Source: an uncultured Clostridia bacterium
GTDB taxonomy: Bacteria > Bacillota > Clostridia > Lachnospirales > CAG-274
NCBI GenBank assembly: GCA_946630405.1
Contig: CAMOYW010000084.1
Location: 1-5,636 of the forward strand
Reading direction: 5' to 3'
DNA: 5,636 bases
This document shows, one piece after another, positions 1 to 5,439 of this stretch. The notes beneath the pieces were generated by a model. The model worked only from the letters and a program-made list of their open reading frames with translations, made no database searches and was not told the origin of the DNA. Made by a program: the position numbers and the translations under genes. Each line of letters opens with the position of its first letter. The first letter of the stretch is position 1.

Positions 1-301
1 CAATCTTGAATTTCGCAATATAGACTCATCTACCGATGTACTTTCCTTTCCGCTGAATGAACCCGGGGTGCTTGAAAAATCGCCCGATGGTAAGGTTTAT
101 TTAGGTAATATTGTAATTAACAAGGAGCGTGCAACACAGCAGGCTCAAATGTACGGTCATTCCGAAGAAAGAGAAGTCGGCTTTTTGACGGCTCACAGTA
201 TGCTACATTTGCTCGGATACGACCATATGACGGAAAACGAAGAGAAGGAAATGTTTTCAAGACAAGAAGCGATACTTGAAAAAATGGGGCTTAAAAGATG
301 A
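1..301 (+). CDS. ybeY: Endoribonuclease YbeY, 3' part (rRNA maturation)
   Basis: The reading frame is open from base 2, so the 5' end lies outside the window and 99 C-terminal residues are visible. YbeY is a zinc-dependent endoribonuclease that matures 16S rRNA and helps ribosome quality control in the cytoplasm. The family signature is clear: a TDVLSFPL segment near the visible start, LGNIVI, then REVGFL followed by the metal motif H-x3-H-x5-H in HSMLHLLGYDH (visible residues H65, H69 and H75). The GTG at 68 is internal, because TDVLSFPL lies upstream of it and is conserved family sequence. The stop TGA overlaps the cdd start as ATGA, suggesting translational coupling. Family identification is secure. 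The missing part should be about one third of the usual length of roughly 150 residues. Confidence 0.96.
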   Translation, partial: NLEFRNIDSSTDVLSFPLNEPGVLEKSPDGKVYLGNIVINKERATQQAQMYGHSEEREVGFLTAHSMLHLLGYDHMTENEEKEMFSRQEAILEKMGLKR

Positions 302-684
302 ATGATAACGAATTATACGAATCGGCTTTAAAAGCAAGCGAGAATGCTTATGCACCATATTCACATTTTAGAGTAGGTGCAGCCGTTTTACTTGAAAACG
401 GCGATATCGTTACGGGATGTAACATAGAAAACGCCTCCTACGGTGCTACAATGTGCGCGGAGCGTGTGGCTTTGTTCAAAACCGTATCGGAAGGTAAAAA
501 GAACATAATAAAAATCGCGGTCGCATCTCCCGATACGCAAACTGCATATCCTTGCGGTATGTGTCTTCAAGTTATGTCGGAACTTTGCCCGAATGCGGAT
601 ATTATTCTCGGTTCAAATGACGGAATTAAAAGCTACCGTTTAAGCGATTTGTTGCCGTTTGCTTTTTCGTTAGAGGAGAATTAA
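298..684 (+). CDS. cdd: Cytidine deaminase (homotetrameric type)
   Basis: Cytidine deaminase hydrolyses cytidine and deoxycytidine to uridine and deoxyuridine in pyrimidine salvage. The 128-residue length fits the short, one-domain tetrameric class of Bacillus and animals, not the longer E. coli dimer. Visible active-site elements are the substrate-binding GCNIENASYG (residues 40-49), the C-A-E-R motif with zinc ligand Cys53 and catalytic Glu55, and P-C-G-x-C with zinc ligands Cys86 and Cys89. The usual Arg of the following C-R-Q is Leu90 here, although Gln91 is kept. The ATG overlaps the ybeY stop by 4 bp, with a modest GGGG (286-289) as ribosome-binding site. Its stop is directly followed by the era start. 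The position between ybeY and era is the classic Gram-positive arrangement, except that dgkA is absent. Confidence 0.97.
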   Translation: MNDNELYESALKASENAYAPYSHFRVGAAVLLENGDIVTGCNIENASYGATMCAERVALFKTVSEGKKNIIKIAVASPDTQTAYPCGMCLQVMSELCPNADIILGSNDGIKSYRLSDLLPFAFSLEEN

Positions 685-1590
685 ATGCAGGATAATTATA
701 GATCGGGTTTTGTTTCGATAGTGGGAAGACCCAATGTCGGTAAATCTACGCTTATGAATTTACTCGTAGGCGAAAAGCTTTCCATCACCGCCGCAAGACC
801 TCAAACCACAAGAAATAACATACATACCATACTTACAAACGAATACAGACAGATAGTCTTTGTTGACACTCCGGGTATGCACAAAAGCACCTCAAAACTC
901 GGAGATTATATGTCAAAAAGCATTGAAGTATCTTTAAAAGATATCGATGTGGTGATTTATGTTGTGGAGCCGTATTCAAATATAAACGATTCCGATTTGG
1001 AAATAATCGAAAGACTTTCAAAAGTTGATGCAAAAAAGATACTTGTTATCAATAAAATAGACACTATTAGTAAAGATAAGCTTTTGGAAGTGATCTCCGC
1101 TTATTCGGGCAAGCTTGATTTTGATGATATAGTGCCTGTATCGGCTTTAAAGAATAAAAACAAAGAAGAGCTTTTAAAGGTTATAGAAAAACATCTTCCC
1201 GAAGGTCCCGCTTTTTATCCCGAAGATATGATCACGGACAGAACGGAGCGACAGATAGCCTCCGAGATAATAAGAGAAAAAGCTTTGTACCTTTTAAGGG
1301 ATGAGATCCCTCACGGTATTGCGGTCGAGATCACTAAAATGAAGCAAAGAGAAAACTCAGACCTTACAGATGTAGAGGCTGTAATATATACCGAAAAGGA
1401 TAGCCATAAGGGTATAATTATAGGTAAGGGCGGTAATATGCTCAAAAAAATAGGTTCTATGTCAAGATATGATATAGAAAGGCTTTTGGACAGCCGTGTC
1501 AATTTAAAGCTGTGGGTCAAAGTTAAGAAGGATTGGAGAGACAATGATTCTCTTTTGAAGAGCTTTGGCTACGATAAAAAGGAGCTTTAA
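685..1590 (+). CDS. era: GTPase Era (30S ribosome assembly)
   Basis: Era is an essential or near-essential GTPase that binds the 3' end of 16S rRNA during small-subunit assembly. The 301-residue length is typical. The N-terminal G domain shows G1 GRPNVGKS (14-21), the switch region RPQTTR (38-43), G3 DTPG (61-64), G4 NKID (123-126) and G5 SAL (153-155). The C-terminal KH domain has its RNA-binding GxxG loop as GKGG (248-251), and the protein ends with the family-typical LWVKVKKDWR region. The ATG directly follows the cdd stop and is preceded by a strong GAGGAG-type site (673-679). The stop TAA shares its last A with the recO ATG (TAATG). YbeY and Era both act on 16S rRNA, so their shared operon is functionally sensible. 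Confidence 0.98.
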   Translation: MQDNYRSGFVSIVGRPNVGKSTLMNLLVGEKLSITAARPQTTRNNIHTILTNEYRQIVFVDTPGMHKSTSKLGDYMSKSIEVSLKDIDVVIYVVEPYSNINDSDLEIIERLSKVDAKKILVINKIDTISKDKLLEVISAYSGKLDFDDIVPVSALKNKNKEELLKVIEKHLPEGPAFYPEDMITDRTERQIASEIIREKALYLLRDEIPHGIAVEITKMKQRENSDLTDVEAVIYTEKDSHKGIIIGKGGNMLKKIGSMSRYDIERLLDSRVNLKLWVKVKKDWRDNDSLLKSFGYDKKEL

Positions 1591-2318
1591 TGGATGTAAA
1601 TAAAGTAAGAGGTATGGTTATCGGGGTCAGGCAATCGGGAGATGCCGATAAATTTGTGACCGTTCTTACAAGAAATAAAGGTAAGCTGACATTCTACGCT
1701 AAAGGTGCATTTAAGCCAAAGGGTAAACTTACTGCGGCTACGGAATTGTTTACTTGCGCAGAATTCGTATATTCATCCGCAAAGGGTTTGAATGTACTTC
1801 AAGGTGCCGATATTACCGAAAGTTTTTATGAACTTCGAGAGGACATCGAAAGCCTTGCCTATGCGGGTTACTTTTCGGAGCTTGCGGACAGCTTCACAGC
1901 ATATAAGGTCAATGATGAAGTTATTCTTGTATTGCTCTATCTTTGCATTAAGGAGCTTTTAAGAAAAGTTTATAAATATAAACACATTCGTGCGGTATAT
2001 GAAACGGGTTTGTTAAGGTTTTCGGGTTATATATCGGATTTTTCGAGTTGTGATGTATGCGGCAATGCTACCGAATACATCGGTATGGAGGGCGGATATT
2101 GCAAAGAACACAAACAGGTTCAAAGTATTTTCGTAAACAAGCCTGTATTGAAAGCGATAAAATATATATGCGAAAGTCCCGTTAAAAATATACTTTCGTT
2201 TTCACTTGATGAAAAATATTTGGATGAGCTTTGTGCTGTAAACGATGAATTTATAAAGGATATTATTCCTTATAAACTAAAAAGCAGAAAATTTTTAAAG
2301 GATATATGTAATGACTAA
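1590..2318 (+). CDS. recO: DNA repair protein RecO
   Basis: RecO works with RecR and RecF to load RecA on SSB-coated single-stranded DNA and to anneal strands in recombinational repair. The 242-residue length matches the family. The N-terminal OB-fold part (about 1-80) begins with the typical GMVIGVRQSGDADKFVTVLT pattern followed by KGKL. The helical C-terminal part carries a zinc-binding module with Cys154, Cys157, Cys171 and His174 (C-x2-C-x13-C-x2-H). RecO in other species often has four Cys, so the final His is a common-looking variant. The ATG overlaps the era stop by one base, with AGGAG (1580-1584) just upstream inside era. The 3' end overlaps the next gene by 8 bp. The era-recO order is widely conserved in Firmicutes. 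Confidence 0.95.
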   Translation: MDVNKVRGMVIGVRQSGDADKFVTVLTRNKGKLTFYAKGAFKPKGKLTAATELFTCAEFVYSSAKGLNVLQGADITESFYELREDIESLAYAGYFSELADSFTAYKVNDEVILVLLYLCIKELLRKVYKYKHIRAVYETGLLRFSGYISDFSSCDVCGNATEYIGMEGGYCKEHKQVQSIFVNKPVLKAIKYICESPVKNILSFSLDEKYLDELCAVNDEFIKDIIPYKLKSRKFLKDICND

Positions 2319-2673
2319 AGAAGAAGAAATATTAAAGTGTTCTGATGAAGTAATACACAAAGATATTGTGGAGATGGTGTGTTCGTCAATGGAGAGCAAA
2401 GAAAAATATATAGAGCTTTCCGCTTTATATAAACTCTTTGCAGACCCTACCAGAATACGTATACTTTGCGCTCTTCAAAAGCATGAAATGTGTGTGTGTG
2501 ATATAGGCGTGCTTATGGGAGTTACCAAATCTGCCGTTTCGCACCAACTCAGACAGCTTAAGGCTGCCAATCTTGTGAAATTCAGAAGAGACGGACAGAT
2601 AGTATATTATTCTTTGGCGGATGAGCATGTGAATGATATAATTAAAATAGGACTTGAACATTTAAACGAATAA
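2311..2673 (+). CDS. ArsR/SmtB-family metal-sensing repressor (CadC/SmtB-like)
   Basis: This is a 120-residue winged-helix repressor of the ArsR/SmtB family. Such dimers leave their operator when they bind metal. Residues 38-60 carry the family pattern LYKLFADPTRIRIL, the recognition helix region is TKSAVSHQLRQLK (72-84), and the wing is FRRDGQIVYYSL (91-102). Two metal-site signatures are visible: Cys61-Val-Cys63-Asp of the alpha3N site (with Cys10, and perhaps His16 or Cys24, as N-terminal candidates), and an alpha5 site with Asp104, His106, His117 and Glu120 in the exact spacing of SmtB and CadC. Zn, Cd or Pb are therefore the likely ligands, by analogy. The start has an AAAGGA site (2297-2302) and overlaps recO by 8 bp. 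No metal transporter lies beside it, so its target is unknown. Family assignment is firm; metal and target are inference. Confidence 0.93.
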   Translation: MTKEEEILKCSDEVIHKDIVEMVCSSMESKEKYIELSALYKLFADPTRIRILCALQKHEMCVCDIGVLMGVTKSAVSHQLRQLKAANLVKFRRDGQIVYYSLADEHVNDIIKIGLEHLNE

Positions 2674-2697
2674 AAAAGGGTGTAATAATTCACACCC
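2672..2697 (-). terminator. Rho-independent terminator of tRNA-Leu, possibly bidirectional
   Basis: A 6-bp GC-rich stem, GGGTGT (2678-2683) with ACACCC (2692-2697), encloses an 8-base AT-rich loop. Read on the minus strand the stem is followed by six T (2677-2672), the classic intrinsic terminator for the tRNA gene ending at 2709. Read on the plus strand the stem is followed only by GTTT and then A-rich sequence, so it would be a weak terminator for the recO-arsR transcript. The minus-strand T tract reaches into the arsR stop codon (2671-2673). Confidence 0.8.
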
Positions 2698-2708
2698 GTT
2701 TAAAAATA

Positions 2709-2788
2709 TGCGGATGGCGGGAGTTGAACCCGCACTCCGAAGAACCGGATTCTAAGTCCGGCGCGTCTGCCAATTCCGCCACATCCGC
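2709..2788 (-). tRNA. tRNA-Leu (anticodon UAG)
   Basis: The minus strand folds into an 80-nt class II tRNA. The acceptor stem is GCGGATG paired with CATCCGC, with discriminator A (complement of 2709). The D arm is the leucine-typical GCGGAATTGGCAGACGC. The anticodon stem CCGGA/TCCGG encloses loop CTTAGAA, giving anticodon UAG (loop positions 34-36), which reads CUA and probably other CUN codons. A short variable arm contains a CTTCGG tetraloop, and the T arm is GCGGG-TTCAACT-CCCGC. No CCA is encoded, so it must be added after transcription. The gene is transcribed against the surrounding genes, has its own promoter about 12 bases upstream, and is followed by a hairpin terminator, so it is a monocistronic unit. 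Confidence 0.97.
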
Positions 2789-2794
2789 ATAACA

Positions 2795-2823
2795 TTGACA
2801 GTATACCACTCGTATAGTATAAT
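2795..2823 (+). promoter_or_regulatory. Sigma-A promoter of prfC, perfect consensus
   Basis: TTGACA (2795-2800) and TATAAT (2818-2823) are separated by exactly 17 bases, which is full consensus at both elements and optimal spacing. Transcription should start near 2830 (inferred), giving a leader of about 30 bases to the prfC ATG at 2860. The -35 shares base 2800 with the minus-strand -10, and the -10 abuts the minus-strand -35. Polymerase bound for prfC and polymerase bound for tRNA-Leu therefore should exclude each other. Confidence 0.88.
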
Positions 2824-2829
2824 TGTCAA
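2800..2829 (-). promoter_or_regulatory. Sigma-A promoter of tRNA-Leu, extended -10
   Basis: On the minus strand a consensus -35 TTGACA (2829-2824) is followed after 18 bases by -10 TATACT (2805-2800). TGG directly before the -10 gives an extended TGn motif. The start of transcription should fall near 2793 (inferred from usual spacing), leaving a leader of about five bases before the mature tRNA 5' end at 2788, to be removed by RNase P. The promoter is superimposed on the prfC promoter of the opposite strand. Confidence 0.85.
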
Positions 2830-2859
2830 CATTTTATTGATTTTGAAAGGAAAATATTA

Positions 2860-4443
2860 ATGGCTGTAAATATTAACGATATAAATTCAAGAAGGATATT
2901 CGGTATAATTTCTCACCCCGATGCAGGTAAAACGACCTTGACCGAGAAGCTTCTTTTACATGGGGGAGCGATACATCAAGCGGGTACTGTCAAGGCGAGA
3001 AAAGGTCGCTATGCAAAATCCGACTGGATGGAAATTGAAAAACAAAGAGGTATATCCGTTACATCTTCCGTAATGCAGTTTGAGTACAACGGAAAGACAG
3101 TTTCCATTATGGACACGCCGGGACACAACGACTTCGGTGAGGATACTTACCGTATACTTACATCCGTGGATTCTGCCGTAATGGTAATAGATGCCGCAAA
3201 GGGTGTGGAAGCACAAACCGAAAAACTCTTTAAAGTTTGTTCAATGAGAGGTATTCCCATATTCACATTTATCAACAAGCTTGACAGAGATGCCATGGAG
3301 CCTTTGAGTATACTTGAAGAACTTGAAAATGCTTTGGGTCTTCCTTCGGTTGCCGTTACATGGCCTATTGGCTCCGGAGCTTATTTTGAAGGCGTTTACG
3401 ACAGACAGAAGAACCTTATACACCTGTATAAAGAAAAGAGAACGATAGAATTAAACGAGGACGGAGTCTTCGACAAGCAGCTTGACGACATACTTTTCGG
3501 AGAAAATCTTCAAGCGTTGAGAGACGATATGGAGCTTCTTGACGGTGCGGGAAATGAATTTGACGAAGCGTTAATAGCAAAAGGTAAGCTTTCGCCGGTA
3601 TTTTTCGGAACAGCTCTCGGCGATTTCGGAGTGACTGAATTTTTGGAGCATTTCCTTGATATGTCGCCCGCTCCCGGGTCAAGAAAAACCGTCGACGGAG
3701 AAGTTCAACCCACCGATCCGTTTTTCTCGGGTTTTATATTTAAAATACAGGCAAATATGAACCCCGCACACCGTGACAGACTTGCCTTTTTGAGGATATG
3801 CTCGGGCGAATTTGAAAGAGGTATGACGGTAACGCTTTCAAGGACGGGTAAACAGTTTAAATTAAATCAGTCCACACAGCTTATGGCGAACGAAAGGGAG
3901 ACCGTAGACAGAGCCATAGCCGGTGATGTTATAGGTATATATGATACGGGTAATTATCAAATAGGCGATACGCTCACAACAAGCAATAAAAAGCTGTTTT
4001 TTGAACCGCTCCCCACTTTCCCTCCCGAACTTTTTATGAGGGTAAGACCCGTAGATACCATGAGAGCAAAGCATTTCCAAAAGGGAGTTGCACAGCTTGC
4101 GCAAGAAGGTGCCATACAGGTATATACCAATAAATATAACGATGTGGTGCTCGGAGCGGTTGGACAACTACAGTTTGAGGTGTTTGAATACAGACTGATG
4201 AATGAGTATAATTGTTCTATCAGAATGGAAGAAATGAACTTCTCCGTTGCACGTTGGGTGAAGGGAAAGAGCGCAGAGGAGCTTGAAAAGTATGAAAGTT
4301 CACGCTGTTCTCTCGTATTCGATCACTTTGAACGCCCTATATTGCTTTTCACAAATAATTATACGCTTAACTCCTTTATGGAAAAAAATCAGGACATAGA
4401 GCTTCTTGAAGCGTTAAAGGTAGACGATAATTGGGAGGCGTGA
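2860..4443 (+). CDS. prfC: Peptide chain release factor 3 (RF3)
   Basis: RF3 is a translational GTPase that removes RF1 or RF2 from the ribosome after peptide release and contributes to translation quality control. At 527 residues it has the family's usual length. The G domain shows the P-loop SHPDAGKTT (18-26), the RF3-characteristic KSDWMEIEKQRGISVTSSVM (53-72) with the switch I RGIS, G3 DTPGH (85-89) and G4 NKLD (139-142). Domain II begins around residue 285, with FKIQANMNPAHRDR typical of RF3 rather than EF-G or TetM. The switch II has Asn90 where E. coli RF3 has Glu (HND for HED). The start follows AAAGGA (2846-2851) by eight bases. It has its own consensus promoter; no clear terminator separates it from hprK, so read-through into hprK is likely. 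Confidence 0.97.
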   Translation: MAVNINDINSRRIFGIISHPDAGKTTLTEKLLLHGGAIHQAGTVKARKGRYAKSDWMEIEKQRGISVTSSVMQFEYNGKTVSIMDTPGHNDFGEDTYRILTSVDSAVMVIDAAKGVEAQTEKLFKVCSMRGIPIFTFINKLDRDAMEPLSILEELENALGLPSVAVTWPIGSGAYFEGVYDRQKNLIHLYKEKRTIELNEDGVFDKQLDDILFGENLQALRDDMELLDGAGNEFDEALIAKGKLSPVFFGTALGDFGVTEFLEHFLDMSPAPGSRKTVDGEVQPTDPFFSGFIFKIQANMNPAHRDRLAFLRICSGEFERGMTVTLSRTGKQFKLNQSTQLMANERETVDRAIAGDVIGIYDTGNYQIGDTLTTSNKKLFFEPLPTFPPELFMRVRPVDTMRAKHFQKGVAQLAQEGAIQVYTNKYNDVVLGAVGQLQFEVFEYRLMNEYNCSIRMEEMNFSVARWVKGKSAEELEKYESSRCSLVFDHFERPILLFTNNYTLNSFMEKNQDIELLEALKVDDNWEA

Positions 4444-4451
4444 CCCTTTAT

Positions 4452-4480
4452 TTGACATTACAACCTTAAAAGTGTATAAT
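4452..4480 (+). promoter_or_regulatory. Sigma-A promoter of hprK, perfect consensus
   Basis: TTGACA (4452-4457) and TATAAT (4475-4480) are separated by 17 bases, a full consensus promoter in the 66-bp gap between prfC and hprK. The start site should fall near 4487 (inferred), so the leader before the TTG start at 4510 would be only about 23 bases and would begin just upstream of the Shine-Dalgarno site. The -10 element lies inside a palindrome that could be an operator. Confidence 0.85.
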
Positions 4481-4492
4481 TATTGTACACTT
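4470..4492. promoter_or_regulatory. Near-perfect 23-bp palindrome over the hprK -10 and start site (candidate operator)
   Basis: Arms AAGTGTA (4470-4476) and TACACTT (4486-4492) are exact inverted repeats. Inside them AAT (4478-4480) also pairs with ATT (4482-4484) around a central T at 4481, so 10 of 11 symmetric positions match; 4477/4485 is the only mismatch. The site spans the -10 box and the inferred transcription start, where a bound repressor would block polymerase. The central 15 bases have a 7-1-7 layout reminiscent of Fur-superfamily boxes such as PerR's, but this is only a resemblance. No regulator is identified. Confidence 0.5.
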
Positions 4493-4497
4493 GATTT

Positions 4498-4505
4498 GGA
4501 GGTGG
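4498..4505 (+). promoter_or_regulatory. Ribosome-binding site deciding the hprK TTG start
   Basis: GGAGGTGG is a strong Shine-Dalgarno sequence whose GGAGG core ends seven bases before the TTG at 4510. An in-frame TGA at 4492-4494 excludes any more upstream start. The residues right after the TTG (YSVTLEEIANEF) resemble the conserved N-terminus of the HprK family, which supports TTG as the true initiator. Confidence 0.85.
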
Positions 4506-4509
4506 AATT

Positions 4510-5427
4510 TTGTATTCCGTTACTTTAGAAGAAATTGCAAATGAATTCGATCTTAAAAATCTCACGGAGGATATTGATTTATCCGAGATAGAAATAGATA
4601 TTCCACAGGTCAACAGACCTGCTTTACAGCTTGCGGGCTTTTTCGACTATTTTGATTCCGAAAGAATACAGCTTATGGGTATAGTTGAATATACTTATCT
4701 TTGTAAGCTTACACCCGAATTCAGACAGGAAACTCTTGAAAGATTGTTCCAATATAAAATGCCCTGTGTCATACTTGCAAGAGGGCTTGAACCTCATCCC
4801 GAAATGATGTTCTATGCAAAAGAGCAGGGTACTCCCATTTTGCAGACCGATGAGACCACATCGGAATTTATGGGTGAGCTTTTAAAATGGCTTAAAGTAA
4901 AACTTGCCGAAAGGACGACCATTCACGGCGTACTTGTGGATATTTACGGCGAGGGCGTGCTTATAATGGGCGAAAGCGGTATAGGAAAAAGCGAGGCTGC
5001 ACTTGAACTTGTAAAAAGAGGTCACAGACTTGTGGCGGACGATGCCGTTGAGATCAAAAAAGTATCTCATTCCACTCTTGTGGGAAGCTGCCCCGAGCTT
5101 ATACGTTACTTCATAGAGGTAAGAGGTATAGGTATTATCAACGTAAAGCAAATGTTCGGTGTGCAGTCCGTAAAAGATACTCAGGAGATTGACCTTATAA
5201 TCAAGCTTGAATATTGGGAAAAGGGTAAGGAGTACGACAGACTCGGTCTTAAAGAGAATTACATGGATATTCTCGGAAATAAAGTCGTATGTCATGCTAT
5301 TCCCGTTAGACCCGGCAGAAATATAGCGATTATTTGCGAAAGTGCCGCAGTCAACAGAAGAGAAAAGAAGATGGGCTATAATGCGGCTCAGGCTTTGAAT
5401 GATGCAATAATGAACAGCTCTGTTTGA
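4510..5427 (+). CDS. hprK: HPr kinase/phosphorylase
   Basis: HprK phosphorylates HPr of the sugar phosphotransferase system at Ser46 and also removes that phosphate. HPr-Ser-P with CcpA then sets carbon catabolite repression in Gram-positive bacteria. The 305-residue length is normal. After the N-terminal domain (about 1-125) the catalytic domain shows His139 in IHGVLVDIYG, Walker A GESGIGKS (154-161, Lys160), the acidic pair Asp177-Asp178 in VADDAV, the HprK signature EVRGIGIINVKQMFG (203-217) and the C-terminal VRPGRN (266-271) with KKMGYNAA. All key residues are present, so both activities should be intact. Initiation is at TTG. It has a consensus promoter with an overlapping palindrome, and is followed 12 bases later by a ROK sugar kinase, probably in the same transcript. 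Confidence 0.97.
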   Translation: MYSVTLEEIANEFDLKNLTEDIDLSEIEIDIPQVNRPALQLAGFFDYFDSERIQLMGIVEYTYLCKLTPEFRQETLERLFQYKMPCVILARGLEPHPEMMFYAKEQGTPILQTDETTSEFMGELLKWLKVKLAERTTIHGVLVDIYGEGVLIMGESGIGKSEAALELVKRGHRLVADDAVEIKKVSHSTLVGSCPELIRYFIEVRGIGIINVKQMFGVQSVKDTQEIDLIIKLEYWEKGKEYDRLGLKENYMDILGNKVVCHAIPVRPGRNIAIICESAAVNRREKKMGYNAAQALNDAIMNSSV

Positions 5428-5439
5428 TAGGAGACGGTT

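Noticed and set aside
1441..1452. Run of seven A in the KH-domain part of era (and a similar run near 4382 in prfC) as possible frameshift sites
   Set aside because: Both proteins continue in frame with full family-typical length, and there is no sign of an alternative product or stimulatory structure.
2251..2276. Imperfect inverted repeat AAGGA-N6-TCCTT with AT-rich flanks near the 3' end of recO, about 35 bp before arsR
   Set aside because: It lies wholly inside recO coding sequence, the perfect arms are only 5 bp, the flanks pair only with a bulge, no good -35/-10 pair accompanies it, and it does not resemble the TGAA-N-TTCA type core of SmtB-family operators.
2709..2788. tRNA gene as an attachment site for an integrated element
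   Set aside because: The tRNA is flanked directly by housekeeping genes; no integrase, no duplicated tRNA 3' end and no foreign-looking segment is visible in the window.
3112..3138. Asn90 instead of Glu in the switch II DTPGH-x-DF of RF3
   Set aside because: The position after the catalytic His varies among translational GTPases (V, M, A, E), so the change does not suggest loss of function or a different family.
4433..4470. GGGAGG followed by GTG at the prfC stop, opening a 9-codon frame in the prfC-hprK gap
   Set aside because: The spacing between the GGGAGG and the GTG is only one base and the peptide would be trivial; the sequence is better explained as the end of prfC.
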